Origin: Bacteroidia bacterium
GTDB taxonomy: Bacteria > Bacteroidota > Bacteroidia > UKL13-3
Reading direction: 5' to 3'
NCBI GenBank assembly: GCA_025454975.1
Contig: JALONK010000009.1
Coordinates: 1 to 64,000, forward strand
DNA: 64,000 nt
This document shows, one piece after another, positions 16,286 through 24,369 of this stretch (position 1 is the stretch's first letter; each line of letters opens with the position of its first letter). A program made the translations under genes and the position numbers. The notes below the pieces were generated by a model. It was given only the letters and a program-made list of their open reading frames with translations. It made no database searches and was not told the origin of the DNA.

Positions 16286-17944
16286 TTATTTTGTTTGGTC
16301 AACCGACTTTATAAGCCTGCTGCTTGTAGTTATTCCATTTTGCTTAACCAACACATAATATGTTCCGGCCGATAAATTATTAATATTAACCGCAGCAGGA
16401 TTAGCGTTGTTAAACGTTAGTTTTTGAACTACCGCACCGAAGCTATTACAAATAGTAATTTCAATAGGTGATGCATCGGAGTTGCTTAATCCAACCCTTA
16501 CTAAATCACTTGCAGGATTAGGGGCCAATGTTACTTCTTGAAAAGGAATTGCACTATTGTTACCGGTTGGGGTATTGTTTACGGTTCCTGTATTTCCAAC
16601 TTCAAATTTTCCGCTTATTTTTCCGGTCTCCGGATCCACCATAGTATATTTACCCGCAGGCAAATTAGCGGCCGAAGTAGGTTCACCAACGCTATTTACT
16701 TTAATACTGCTTACCTGTTTGTTCGTTTCGTCGAATACCAATACCCATCTTTCAGAAGTGTCGGTATTTACGGATGCATGCTGCGTAATGCTATTCATTG
16801 ATTTTAACTGAATATCATAACCCGTTAAGGTTGAATAGTCTTTATCAAAAATAGTTATTGCCGTGGCATACTCTTGTTCATCAGTATTACCATAGAAAGT
16901 GTTTTTATAATTTGCTCCGCCCAGCGACTTAATGAGATAAGTTCCTGATTCAACACCTTTAAATTCATAATATCCTTTGTTGTTGGTAAAGGTAATCTGA
17001 GATAATTCATATTGATTTTCTTCTGAGTTAAAAACCAATAATTCAACCCTGTATTTATTGGCATAAGTAGCATCTGCAAATACAGTTCCGCTAATAACAC
17101 TGGCAGTTTCTTGTATCACCTTATCAACTGTTATTGATTTAAATGATTCGGCTTTACATTGGGCAACAGGCCTGATAACAGTTAATGTTACCTGATAGTT
17201 GCCCGGTTTTTTGTAGCGATGAACAGGTTTTCTTTCGGCAGATGTTGAACCATCTCCAAAATTCCAATAACATGAACTTTCTTCATCAGCATAAGCCATA
17301 AAATGATAGTCGGAAGCATAACCTGCGTAAAAATCGAATGAGGCATTACAGTTTATCGCTTCATTTGATTTGTTTTTGATAGCTGTTTCCTTTGGTCCGT
17401 CAGTATTAATGTCTGTATTGTTAGCATTGATTCTTGTTTCAGGAAATTCGTTAATACTTATCGGATGCTGTCTGGTATCAGTATTCGTGGCAAGTATATA
17501 TTGATTGGGTTTACTTGTGATGGCTCGTTTTGTATAAACAAAATTGTTGTTCAAAGAAAGATTTCCATTAGCAACTTTGCGGGTACTGTATGTTCTTTCA
17601 GCATCCCGAGATATGCTGTTTGAAGACATCAGTAATTGTTGATCTTCCATTAAAAATGATTGTTGTTTTTGGTTAGGAATAACTTTTGTTTCCTCCAAAC
17701 CTTTATTGTTTGCATCAACACCATTGGAATTCATTTGGTATTGTTGCTTAACATAATATCCGCAAGTAATACCGGCTAATACAATAGCCAGTAAAATAAT
17801 GAGCTTGTAAAGGTTTCGGTTGCGTAAAAACCTATTTTTGCGGGCATGAATTTCTTGAAGCAAAGCCATATCCGGCTCCGGTTCATAGTTACTCAGTTTT
17901 TCCCTGATAAGCTCATCAAATCTATTTAAGTTCTCGGTACTCAT
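16286..17944 (-). CDS. Membrane-anchored PKD/SdrD-like protein with T9SS type A sorting domain, paired with an ECF sigma factor
   Basis: A 552-residue protein with an unusual build. Residues 1-45 are soluble, charged and helical, like the cytoplasmic part of an anti-sigma factor. A single membrane helix covers 46-64 after a basic stretch, so the remainder should face the periplasm. A low-complexity linker leads to a PKD domain at about 205-275 (YWNFGDGS signature), then a carboxypeptidase-regulatory/SdrD B-like domain near 285-350 (ISGTVF, GYYEFKGV), and finally a T9SS type A sorting domain at about 470-552 (LAPNPASDLVRV, AGTYYVLV). There is no cleavable signal peptide. The start overlaps the stop of the sigma gene (ATGA), the usual layout of sigma/anti-sigma pairs. 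Its regulatory role is inference. Confidence 0.85.
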   Translation of the reverse strand: MSTENLNRFDELIREKLSNYEPEPDMALLQEIHARKNRFLRNRNLYKLIILLAIVLAGITCGYYVKQQYQMNSNGVDANNKGLEETKVIPNQKQQSFLMEDQQLLMSSNSISRDAERTYSTRKVANGNLSLNNNFVYTKRAITSKPNQYILATNTDTRQHPISINEFPETRINANNTDINTDGPKETAIKNKSNEAINCNASFDFYAGYASDYHFMAYADEESSCYWNFGDGSTSAERKPVHRYKKPGNYQVTLTVIRPVAQCKAESFKSITVDKVIQETASVISGTVFADATYANKYRVELLVFNSEENQYELSQITFTNNKGYYEFKGVESGTYLIKSLGGANYKNTFYGNTDEQEYATAITIFDKDYSTLTGYDIQLKSMNSITQHASVNTDTSERWVLVFDETNKQVSSIKVNSVGEPTSAANLPAGKYTMVDPETGKISGKFEVGNTGTVNNTPTGNNSAIPFQEVTLAPNPASDLVRVGLSNSDASPIEITICNSFGAVVQKLTFNNANPAAVNINNLSAGTYYVLVKQNGITTSSRLIKSVDQTK

Positions 17945-18519
17945 AAATTTAATGATGCGTTTTGTTGTTGTTGTATAAGTTTCATTAAAAAATTTCTTGC
18001 TCTGGCTAGTTGTGATTTCGAAGTACCTTCTGAAATCCCTAACATTTCGCCAATTTCGTTATGCTGATAACCTTCAATTACATATAAATTAAAAATCGTT
18101 CTATAACCATCAGGCATCAGTTGAATAAGTTTTAATAACTCGTCAACTGCCAATTTATTTAAAATATTAGGTTCAAATCCAATATCATAAGCGGCGTCAA
18201 TGTCGCTATGGTTGTTTAGTTTTAAATTTTTATGGTAATGTTTAATAGCAGTGTTAATCATAATACGTTTTATCCAACCTTCAAATGAACCTTCTGATTT
18301 AAAAGATTTAAGGTTAAGATAAACCCTAACAAATCCATCTTGAAGAATGTCTTTTGCATCATCTTTATTTTTAGCATAGCGTATACACACCCCCGTCATT
18401 TTACCTGCAAACCTGCGGTAAAGCTCGTTTTGGGCGAGTATATCATTATTCAAACAGCGTTGAATAAGTTCATGCTCTGCTAAATCTTTTATGCGTTCCA
18501 ATTGGTAAGTATTAACCAT
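17941..18519 (-). CDS. ECF-type RNA polymerase sigma-70 factor
   Basis: A 192-residue sigma factor with region 2 in about residues 20-90 (DAKDILQDGFVRVYLNL and GWIKRIMINTA) and region 4 near 130-185 (HNEIGEMLGISEGTSKSQLARA, shortened here, the HTH that reads the -35). I start it at ATG 18519, giving MVNTYQLER; an upstream in-frame ATG at 18609 would add 30 residues unlike a sigma N terminus. The stop overlaps the start of the membrane-anchored T9SS protein by 4 bases, so that protein is the likely anti-sigma or sensory partner. Confidence 0.93.
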   Translation of the reverse strand: MVNTYQLERIKDLAEHELIQRCLNNDILAQNELYRRFAGKMTGVCIRYAKNKDDAKDILQDGFVRVYLNLKSFKSEGSFEGWIKRIMINTAIKHYHKNLKLNNHSDIDAAYDIGFEPNILNKLAVDELLKLIQLMPDGYRTIFNLYVIEGYQHNEIGEMLGISEGTSKSQLARARNFLMKLIQQQQNASLNL

Positions 18520-18702
18520 AAGACTCCTAATTCTCGGATAGGGTTGCGCCTTTAATAAAAAATAACATAACCTTCTATCAAAGTAAGGAATAAAAGCGCA
18601 TCCAATCAATGGCAGAACTGACTGATGTAGCGGTAAATTGAATTTTTAAGGACTTTTTAGGTTCTATTAAATTAGGCTTAAAGAGAAAGGTGTAAGCATA
18701 TT

Positions 18703-20235
18703 TTACTTTTCTAACACTTCATACATATCTAATCTGCGGTCTTTCCAATTTAAAACAGTTCCGGTATTTCTCGCCCTTTCTATAGCAGCTAAATCAAGGT
18801 CGGCAATTACCACAGTTTCAATATTGGTGCTGCATTCACCCGCAATTGCATCAGGCGGAAATGAGAAATCACTTGGTGTATAAATTCCAGATTGTGCATA
18901 GTTAATATCCATATTATCTACTGATGGAATATTCCCAATTGTTCCCGCTGTTGCAACAAATATTTGATTTTCTACGGCCCTGCTTTGTGCGCAAATTTTT
19001 ACACGGAGGTGACCATGTTTTTCGTCGGTACTAAACGGTACAAACAAAATTTTTGCTCCTTTCTGACATGCAATACGTGACATTTCAGGAAATTCAACAT
19101 CGTAACAAATATTAATGGCAACCTTTCCGCAATCAGTATTAAATACTTTAATTTCATTTCCGGGTTTCACTCCCCACCATTTTGATTCGTTGCTGGTGAT
19201 ATGAATTTTATATTGCTTTTCATAAGTGCCGTCTCTTTTAAACAAATAGCTGATGTTGTACAGGTTGTCGTTCTCTACTTGTAAATGTGTGCCGGCAATA
19301 ATGTTAATGTTATATTCAATGCTTAATCTGGAAAACAGTTGAATATAATCTTCGGTATATTCATCAATTTTTCTGATACTGTCTTCCGGACTCATACTTT
19401 TATATTCGTGAAGCGATAAAAGTTGTGTAGTAAATAATTCAGGGAAAACAGCGAAATCACTTTTATAATTGCTGGCAACATCTGTAAAGTATTCACATTG
19501 TTGGGCAAATTCTTTGAACGATTTAATTTTTCGAAGTTCATACTGGATACAACACACCCTCACTTTTTTCATTAATACACTTCTTTCCTTGGTTTCAGGA
19601 ATGTAATCCAGGTTTATCCACTCTAGTAAGGTTGCATAACCTTCACTTTCTTTGTCATCAGGAAGGTAATCTTTAATGATACGTTGAATAGTAAAACCTT
19701 GAGATAACTGAAAGGTGAGAACGGGGTCTTTAATTTTTTTCTCAATTACTCTTTTTACATAAGCACGAACACCAAATTTGTTGCTATGTCTGAAATAATT
19801 TGGCAGTCGTCCGCCAATTAATATTGATTTTAAGTTTTTATCTACGCACAATTGCCTGCGCATGTCATACAAACGTCGTCCAATTTTCAATCCCTGGTAA
19901 TCGGGATGAACCATTACCTCTATTCCATACAAAGTATCACCTTCTTCATCATGATTGGTAATAAATCCGTTATCACAAATTTCTTTCCAAGTATGGTCGT
20001 CATCGTACTCATCCCAACTAATAATCAGGCTAGTTGCCGAACCAACAATTTTTCCTTCATATTCAATTACCTGCATGCCTTCATTAAAAATTTTAAATTG
20101 ACTTTCAAGCATTTCATAACTCCACGGTTCATTATCAGGAAAACAAATGGCTGATAATTCTATGATATCTTCAAAATCGCTTTTTTCGGCGGTACGTTCA
20201 ATTAACTTTGGTTTTCTTGGCGGTCTGGTCTTCAT
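18703..20235 (-). CDS. Bifunctional GNAT acetyltransferase / carbon-nitrogen hydrolase fusion
   Basis: A 510-residue two-domain protein. The N-terminal GNAT domain (about 12-190) has the acetyl-CoA pyrophosphate loop YQGLKIGRRLY at 113-123. The C-terminal nitrilase-superfamily domain (about 224-505) has the catalytic triad E266 (FPELF), K343 (KQYKIH) and C377 (NICYDVEFPE), so it should hydrolyse an amide or nitrile. The same fusion is known in other bacteria (YhcX-like proteins), and its substrate is not established. Both active sites look intact. It is transcribed alone and divergently from dapD, with 115 bases between starts. Confidence 0.93.
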   Translation of the reverse strand: MKTRPPRKPKLIERTAEKSDFEDIIELSAICFPDNEPWSYEMLESQFKIFNEGMQVIEYEGKIVGSATSLIISWDEYDDDHTWKEICDNGFITNHDEEGDTLYGIEVMVHPDYQGLKIGRRLYDMRRQLCVDKNLKSILIGGRLPNYFRHSNKFGVRAYVKRVIEKKIKDPVLTFQLSQGFTIQRIIKDYLPDDKESEGYATLLEWINLDYIPETKERSVLMKKVRVCCIQYELRKIKSFKEFAQQCEYFTDVASNYKSDFAVFPELFTTQLLSLHEYKSMSPEDSIRKIDEYTEDYIQLFSRLSIEYNINIIAGTHLQVENDNLYNISYLFKRDGTYEKQYKIHITSNESKWWGVKPGNEIKVFNTDCGKVAINICYDVEFPEMSRIACQKGAKILFVPFSTDEKHGHLRVKICAQSRAVENQIFVATAGTIGNIPSVDNMDINYAQSGIYTPSDFSFPPDAIAGECSTNIETVVIADLDLAAIERARNTGTVLNWKDRRLDMYEVLEK

Positions 20236-20350
20236 GCCTTCATGCTGTTTAACTTACAAGTTTACATCATTATTCGATAAAATAAGGATTTAACATTGTG
20301 TTTGTCAGTTTAAGGTGTTTATTTCACGGCATATTTTAAAATAAATATTC

Positions 20351-21166
20351 ATGGTATCCTTACAAACCATCATCGAACAAGCCTGGCTCGAGCGTGAATT
20401 ATTGAAAGAGGCAGAAACTCAACAAGCCATACGAGAAGTGATTGAGCAATTAGATAAAGGTAAAATACGAACAGCACACCCAACCGACAACGGTTGGCAA
20501 GTGAATGAGTGGGTAAAAAAAGCCGTTATTTTATATTTTCCAATTCAACAAATGCAAACCATTGAGGTTGGTCCGTTTGAATTCCACGATAAAATGGCTT
20601 TAAAGCGTGATTATGCTTCGCAAGGTGTAAGGGTTGTGCCACACGCCATTGCACGATATGGTGCTTTTTTGCAAAAGGGTGTTATTATGATGCCAAGCTA
20701 TGTGAATATTGGGGCTTATGTTGATGAAGGTACTATGGTAGATACGTGGGCAACCGTTGGCAGTTGCGCACAAATTGGTAAACATGTTCATTTAAGCGGT
20801 GGTGTTGGTATAGGTGGTGTTTTAGAACCTGTGCAAGCTGCTCCGGTTATTATAGAAGATCATTGTTTTATTGGCTCGAGGTGCATAGTTGTGGAAGGTG
20901 TAATTGTAGAAAAAGAAGCAGTACTTGGAGCAGGTGTTACCTTAACCATGAGTACAAAAATAATTGATGTTACAGGTAATACTCCGGTTGAATATAAAGG
21001 AAGAGTGCCTGCGGGAAGTGTTGTTATTCCGGGAAGTTATACCAAACAATTTCCTTCGGGCGATTTTCAAGTTCCTTGCGCTTTAATCATCGGTAAGCGA
21101 AAAGAATCAACCGATAAAAAAACATCTTTAAATGATGCATTAAGAGAACATCACGTTGCTGTATAA
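20351..21166 (+). CDS. dapD: 2,3,4,5-tetrahydropyridine-2,6-dicarboxylate N-succinyltransferase
   Basis: A 271-residue trimeric enzyme of the succinylase branch of lysine and diaminopimelate synthesis; it succinylates tetrahydrodipicolinate with succinyl-CoA. The N-terminal helical domain (1-95) is followed by a left-handed beta helix of hexapeptide repeats (about 100-240) that includes GAYVDEGTMVDTWATVGSC, cut here within the family signature, and IGSRCIVVEGV. The length is typical. The glycosyltransferase gene starts 2 bases after the stop, so the two are co-transcribed although their pathways differ. The product feeds peptidoglycan. Confidence 0.96.
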   Translation: MVSLQTIIEQAWLERELLKEAETQQAIREVIEQLDKGKIRTAHPTDNGWQVNEWVKKAVILYFPIQQMQTIEVGPFEFHDKMALKRDYASQGVRVVPHAIARYGAFLQKGVIMMPSYVNIGAYVDEGTMVDTWATVGSCAQIGKHVHLSGGVGIGGVLEPVQAAPVIIEDHCFIGSRCIVVEGVIVEKEAVLGAGVTLTMSTKIIDVTGNTPVEYKGRVPAGSVVIPGSYTKQFPSGDFQVPCALIIGKRKESTDKKTSLNDALREHHVAV

Positions 21167-21168
21167 AC

Positions 21169-22272
21169 ATGCGCATAGGATTTGATGCTAAACGGGCTTT
21201 TAATAATAAAACTGGGTTAGGAAACTTTTCAAGATTTCTAATCAAACAATTGGTGCAACAATTTCCTGAACATGAGTATTTTTTGTTTACCCCTAAAATT
21301 AATCCTGATTTTGCAAATTTTGTAAGTGGTAAAAATGTACATATCATCAGTCCTGAGCAATTTTTACATAAACGATTTTCTTGGTGGTGGCGAAGTAATT
21401 ATATAAGTTCATACTTTACATCATTACAATTGGATGTGTTTCATGGATTAAGTAACGAATTGCCATTAAATAGTGAAAAAACCTCAACTAAACTTGTAGT
21501 TACCATTCACGATTTGATTTTTTTAAGGTATCCGCAGTATTACCCGCTGATTGATCGCTTGTTTTATAAGCTTAAATTTAAGTCGGCCTGCACACGTGCT
21601 GATCGTGTTCACGCAATTAGCCGCCAAACTGCCAAAGATATTCTGCAATTTTATGCGATAGATGAAAGTAAAATACATACCATCTATCAATCTTGTGATG
21701 AGCAGTTTTTGCATGCTTCTTCTATAATCAATGTGGAAGAAACTTATGCGCTAAAAACTCCGTATTTCATTAGTGTAGGTACACCTGAGCAGCGCAAAAA
21801 ACAAGATTTTATTATTAAAGCTTTTGCACAAAGCAATACAAATCATTCACTTGTTTTTGTTGGAAAAGAAACCCCCTTTGTGCAACAACTTAAATCTTTA
21901 ACACAATCACTTAACCTAACAGATCGTGTTCAATTTTTACATCAAGTACCCTTTCATCATTTTCCTAGTTTATATAGAGGTGCTACCGCTAGTGTTTATG
22001 CCAGCGAGTTTGAAGGATTTGGGATACCCGTGTTAGAATCACTTGCCTGTAAAACACCGGTGTTTGCTGCACATACATCAAGCCTAACAGAAGCCGGTGC
22101 GCAATTGGCTAAGTATTTTGATGATGCACAACCGTCAACGCTCACTCAATTGTTTAACACTCCGGTTGAACCATTAAATGACGAAGAATGGAATGCATAT
22201 TTGTTAAGTTTTAACCCACAAACTTTAGGTAAGCAGTACATGGATTTGTACTTGGATTTATTTCGTGATTAA
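21169..22272 (+). CDS. GT4-type glycosyltransferase
   Basis: A 367-residue GT-B fold glycosyltransferase. It begins RIGFDAKRAFNNKTGLGNFSR, cut here, with the glycine-rich loop of the N-terminal domain. The C-terminal donor-binding domain starts near 185 (PYFISVGTPEQRKKQD) and has the retaining-enzyme signature ASEFEGFGIPVLESLAC at about 279-295, whose E-x7-E pattern is the EX7E motif of family GT4. Its acceptor is unknown; envelope glycan or glycoprotein synthesis is likely. It is in one unit with dapD. Its last 15 bases overlap the end of the LytTR gene on the other strand. Confidence 0.9.
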   Translation: MRIGFDAKRAFNNKTGLGNFSRFLIKQLVQQFPEHEYFLFTPKINPDFANFVSGKNVHIISPEQFLHKRFSWWWRSNYISSYFTSLQLDVFHGLSNELPLNSEKTSTKLVVTIHDLIFLRYPQYYPLIDRLFYKLKFKSACTRADRVHAISRQTAKDILQFYAIDESKIHTIYQSCDEQFLHASSIINVEETYALKTPYFISVGTPEQRKKQDFIIKAFAQSNTNHSLVFVGKETPFVQQLKSLTQSLNLTDRVQFLHQVPFHHFPSLYRGATASVYASEFEGFGIPVLESLACKTPVFAAHTSSLTEAGAQLAKYFDDAQPSTLTQLFNTPVEPLNDEEWNAYLLSFNPQTLGKQYMDLYLDLFRD

Positions 22273-22962
22273 ATGTTTTTTGATGAATTTATCCATCATC
22301 TCTTGTCGGTATTGTTCAGATAATGGCAATGATTTTTGACCAATAATAACTTCATTATTAGATACAAAATTTACAAATCTTGTATTTACGGCAAACGAAC
22401 GGTGAATGCGAATAAATTTGGTGTCATTCAGTTGTTCCAAAATTGCTTTTAAACTAATCCAAACCAAATGTTGCCGGGCTTGTTGAAGGTGTATTTTCAC
22501 TAATTTATCTTCAGCCTCTAAATATAAAATTGCTGATTTTTGTAAAGCAACAAATTGGCTCTCCGATCTAATAATCAACAAATCATCATCCAGTTGTTTT
22601 CCTAACTCTTTTATGGCCTTATGTAAAACAATTTGAATTTGTTCAGGGGCAACCGGCTTGCATAAATAATAAAACGCGTCTACCTCATAGCTTTGAGAGC
22701 CAAAATCTCTGTGATTACTTAAGAACACAACTATTGGTTTATAGGTTAAGCTTTTAGCCAAGTCAATTCCACTTAACTCAGGCATCTCAATATCAGTTAA
22801 AATAATTTCAGGTTTATGCACCTGTGCATATTGTTTGGCCTCTTGTGGTGAATGAAAAGTAGCAACGATGTTAATTTCAGGAATTAACTCGAGGTATTCG
22901 GCTAATATTGCCGCATCTACTGTTGAGTCATCCACAATCATGCAAGTAAATTGTCGTTTCAT
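22258..22962 (-). CDS. LytTR-family response regulator
   Basis: A 234-residue two-domain regulator. The receiver domain (1-120) has the acidic pair D11-D12, the phosphoacceptor D57 in ILTDIEMPE and the conserved Lys near 107 (CKPV). The LytTR DNA-binding domain (about 133-230) includes ILYLEAEDKLVKIHL and FIRIHRSFAVN, the core of its beta-strand DNA-binding fold. The partner sensor kinase is not adjacent. Direct repeats 21 bases apart lie 23-53 bases upstream of its start, suggesting self-regulation. Its 3' end overlaps the glycosyltransferase gene tail-to-tail by 15 bases. Confidence 0.94.
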   Translation of the reverse strand: MKRQFTCMIVDDSTVDAAILAEYLELIPEINIVATFHSPQEAKQYAQVHKPEIILTDIEMPELSGIDLAKSLTYKPIVVFLSNHRDFGSQSYEVDAFYYLCKPVAPEQIQIVLHKAIKELGKQLDDDLLIIRSESQFVALQKSAILYLEAEDKLVKIHLQQARQHLVWISLKAILEQLNDTKFIRIHRSFAVNTRFVNFVSNNEVIIGQKSLPLSEQYRQEMMDKFIKKHLITK

Positions 22963-22984
22963 CCTGCGAGCTATTTAAGGGTAA

Positions 22985-23015
22985 TTTGCGGAATTTACAC
23001 GGTATTTTACGGAAT
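22985..23015. promoter_or_regulatory. Direct repeats upstream of the LytTR regulator gene (candidate operator)
   Basis: TTTGCGGAAT (22985-22994) and TTTACGGAAT (23006-23015) differ at one base and start exactly 21 bases apart, two helical turns. A related half, TTTACACGG, lies between them. LytTR regulators typically bind paired direct repeats on one face of the helix, so this may be the autoregulatory site of the adjacent gene. Confidence 0.5.
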
Positions 23016-23054
23016 AAAAAATATTTTGTTAGGGAAACTTTCCATATTTGATAT

Positions 23055-23157
23055 GCAATAGTTTCATAACACTGGCTTTATTCATGGCTTAGCCAGAACT
23101 GCATTTATCGGAAGATAGCAGTAGATTGAGCTTACCTCGTGTAAGCTCAATTTTTTT
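23055..23157 (+). ncRNA. Candidate structured small RNA
   Basis: Between the LytTR gene (starting at 22962 and running left) and ftsX, no plus-strand gene exists, yet a strong plus-strand intrinsic terminator closes at 23157. Upstream of it are two more hairpins: CTGGCT/AGCCAG (23072-23077 with 23091-23096), and ACTGC/GCAGT (23098-23102 with 23118-23122) continuing as TATC-GGAA-GATA (23106-23117) with a GNRA tetraloop. CATATTTG at 23043-23050 could serve as a -7 element (seven of eight). Together they outline a transcript of about 100 nt. I cannot match it to a named family. The 5' end is a guess. Confidence 0.5.
23126..23157 (+). terminator. Intrinsic terminator on the plus strand
   Basis: A perfect 10-bp stem TTGAGCTTAC / GTAAGCTCAA (23126-23135 and 23141-23150) with loop CTCGT is followed by seven Ts. 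No protein gene reads into it from the left, so it probably ends a small RNA. Confidence 0.9.
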
Positions 23158-23209
23158 ATATCCACAATAGCCCTGTGTATTTCATCGTTTCTTATGTGCA
23201 AAGTTTAAT

Positions 23210-23217
23210 TACATTTG
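23210..23217 (+). promoter_or_regulatory. -7 promoter element for the ftsX operon
   Basis: TACATTTG is an exact TAnnTTTG match, with an imperfect TTTC (23188-23191) 18 bases upstream in the -33 position. It overlaps the in-frame TTG at 23215, so ATG 23239 is the true ftsX start with a leader of about 17 nt. Confidence 0.55.
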
Positions 23218-23238
23218 TGTGTTCACAATACAATTTTC

Positions 23239-24111
23239 ATGAGTGCAACTGAACCTAAAATAAAACGTAAACGAAAAATATCCTATTTGCCTTCTATTAT
23301 AAGTATTACTATGGTATTATTTATGTTGGGCCTGTTTGGGTTTATTTTAATTAACGGTAAAAAACTCGAGCAATACCTGCGTGAAAGGTTTCAATTAACT
23401 GTATTTTTTAAAGAAGAAGCACAAGAGCAAGACATTTTGCAAATAGTGAATCAATTAAAAAGTAAAGAATTTACCAAAGAAACTATATATGTGAGCAAGG
23501 AACAGGCTGCACGCCAGTTCTCAACAGATATAGGTCAGGATTTTGTTGGCTTTTTGGGCTTTAATCCATTATTGCCAAGTGTTGAACTCTACCTAAAGTC
23601 ATCCTATACTAAACCTTCACAAATTAAAAACATTGATGTGGAGCTTAGGCGCTACCCACAAGTTCAAGATGTAGTATATCAACAAAGCATTTTAGATGTA
23701 TTAAATAAGAATATGCAAACCATAGGAGGTATTTTAGTAGCCATGAGTTTACTTTTCTTATTTATTTCAGTGGTTTTAATTAATAATACCATCAGGTTAA
23801 ATTTATATGCACGAAGGTTTATTATTAAATCTATGCAAATGGTTGGAGCAACACATGGATTTATTATTAAACCTTTTGTGATTAAAAGTTTATTACATGG
23901 ATTATATGGCGGGATATTGGCTTGTTTATTACTGGCAGGTTTAATCAGCAGTATTCCAAATTGGATTGAAGGTATTGAAACCTTATATGATAATACACAA
24001 TTTGCAATTTTATTTGTTGTGATTATTATTGTAGGAGTAATCATCAGCATGGTGAGTAGTGCAATTTCAACTAATCATTATCTGAAACTAAAAATTGATG
24101 ATTTATATTAA
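23239..24111 (+). CDS. ftsX: Cell division protein FtsX (ABC transporter permease-like)
   Basis: A 290-residue inner-membrane protein of the FtsEX complex, which senses FtsE ATPase activity and controls peptidoglycan hydrolases at division. A basic N-terminal tail leads into membrane helix 1 (about 18-40). The extracytoplasmic domain covers about 41-160, and three further helices lie near 163-187, 215-238 and 252-278, the four-helix FtsX topology. No ftsE is adjacent, as is common in Bacteroidota. It heads a run with DUF3098, uppP, truB, ribF and an M23 peptidase. The nearby M23 peptidase is a conceivable target hydrolase, which is inference. Confidence 0.93.
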   Translation: MSATEPKIKRKRKISYLPSIISITMVLFMLGLFGFILINGKKLEQYLRERFQLTVFFKEEAQEQDILQIVNQLKSKEFTKETIYVSKEQAARQFSTDIGQDFVGFLGFNPLLPSVELYLKSSYTKPSQIKNIDVELRRYPQVQDVVYQQSILDVLNKNMQTIGGILVAMSLLFLFISVVLINNTIRLNLYARRFIIKSMQMVGATHGFIIKPFVIKSLLHGLYGGILACLLLAGLISSIPNWIEGIETLYDNTQFAILFVVIIIVGVIISMVSSAISTNHYLKLKIDDLY

Positions 24112-24116
24112 GAGTA

Positions 24117-24368
24117 ATGCAAAAGACTAACGTAAAAAAACAGGCAGATAAGTCGGCCGTAACGCCCAAAGCAGAACAGTTTTTCCTGTTTGGCAAAACA
24201 AATTATACTTTAATGATTATTGGTATAATTTTAATTGTAACCGGATTTTATTTAATGGCAGGTACGGATGATATTTTCAGTACAACCAAATTAACCGTTG
24301 CTCCAATTTTTGTGATGTTAGGATTAGCTGTTGAAATCGCAGCTATTATGTGGAAGAAAAAAGACTAA
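24117..24368 (+). CDS. DUF3098 family small membrane protein
   Basis: An 83-residue protein with a charged N-terminal tail (1-28) and two membrane helices (about 31-49 and 58-77) ending in WKKKD. It fits the DUF3098 family, which is found in Bacteroidota between ftsX and uppP. Function is unknown. It starts 5 bases after ftsX and ends 1 base before uppP, so it is part of the same transcript and may be a small subunit acting with the division or lipid-carrier machinery. Confidence 0.88.
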   Translation: MQKTNVKKQADKSAVTPKAEQFFLFGKTNYTLMIIGIILIVTGFYLMAGTDDIFSTTKLTVAPIFVMLGLAVEIAAIMWKKKD

Positions 24369-24369
24369 T

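Noticed and set aside
16277-16290. AATAAC/GTTATT dyad as a terminator between the WG-repeat and PKD/T9SS genes
   Set aside because: The loop would be only 2 nt and the stem is AT-rich; it is unlikely to fold stably.
17941-18609. Longer N terminus for the ECF sigma factor (ATG 18609)
   Set aside because: The extra 30 residues are aromatic and basic and do not resemble sigma region 1/2; ATG 18519 gives the normal size.
24331-24369. Longer N terminus for UppP
   Set aside because: It would start at a TTG inside the DUF3098 gene and add a charged stretch before the first conserved helix.
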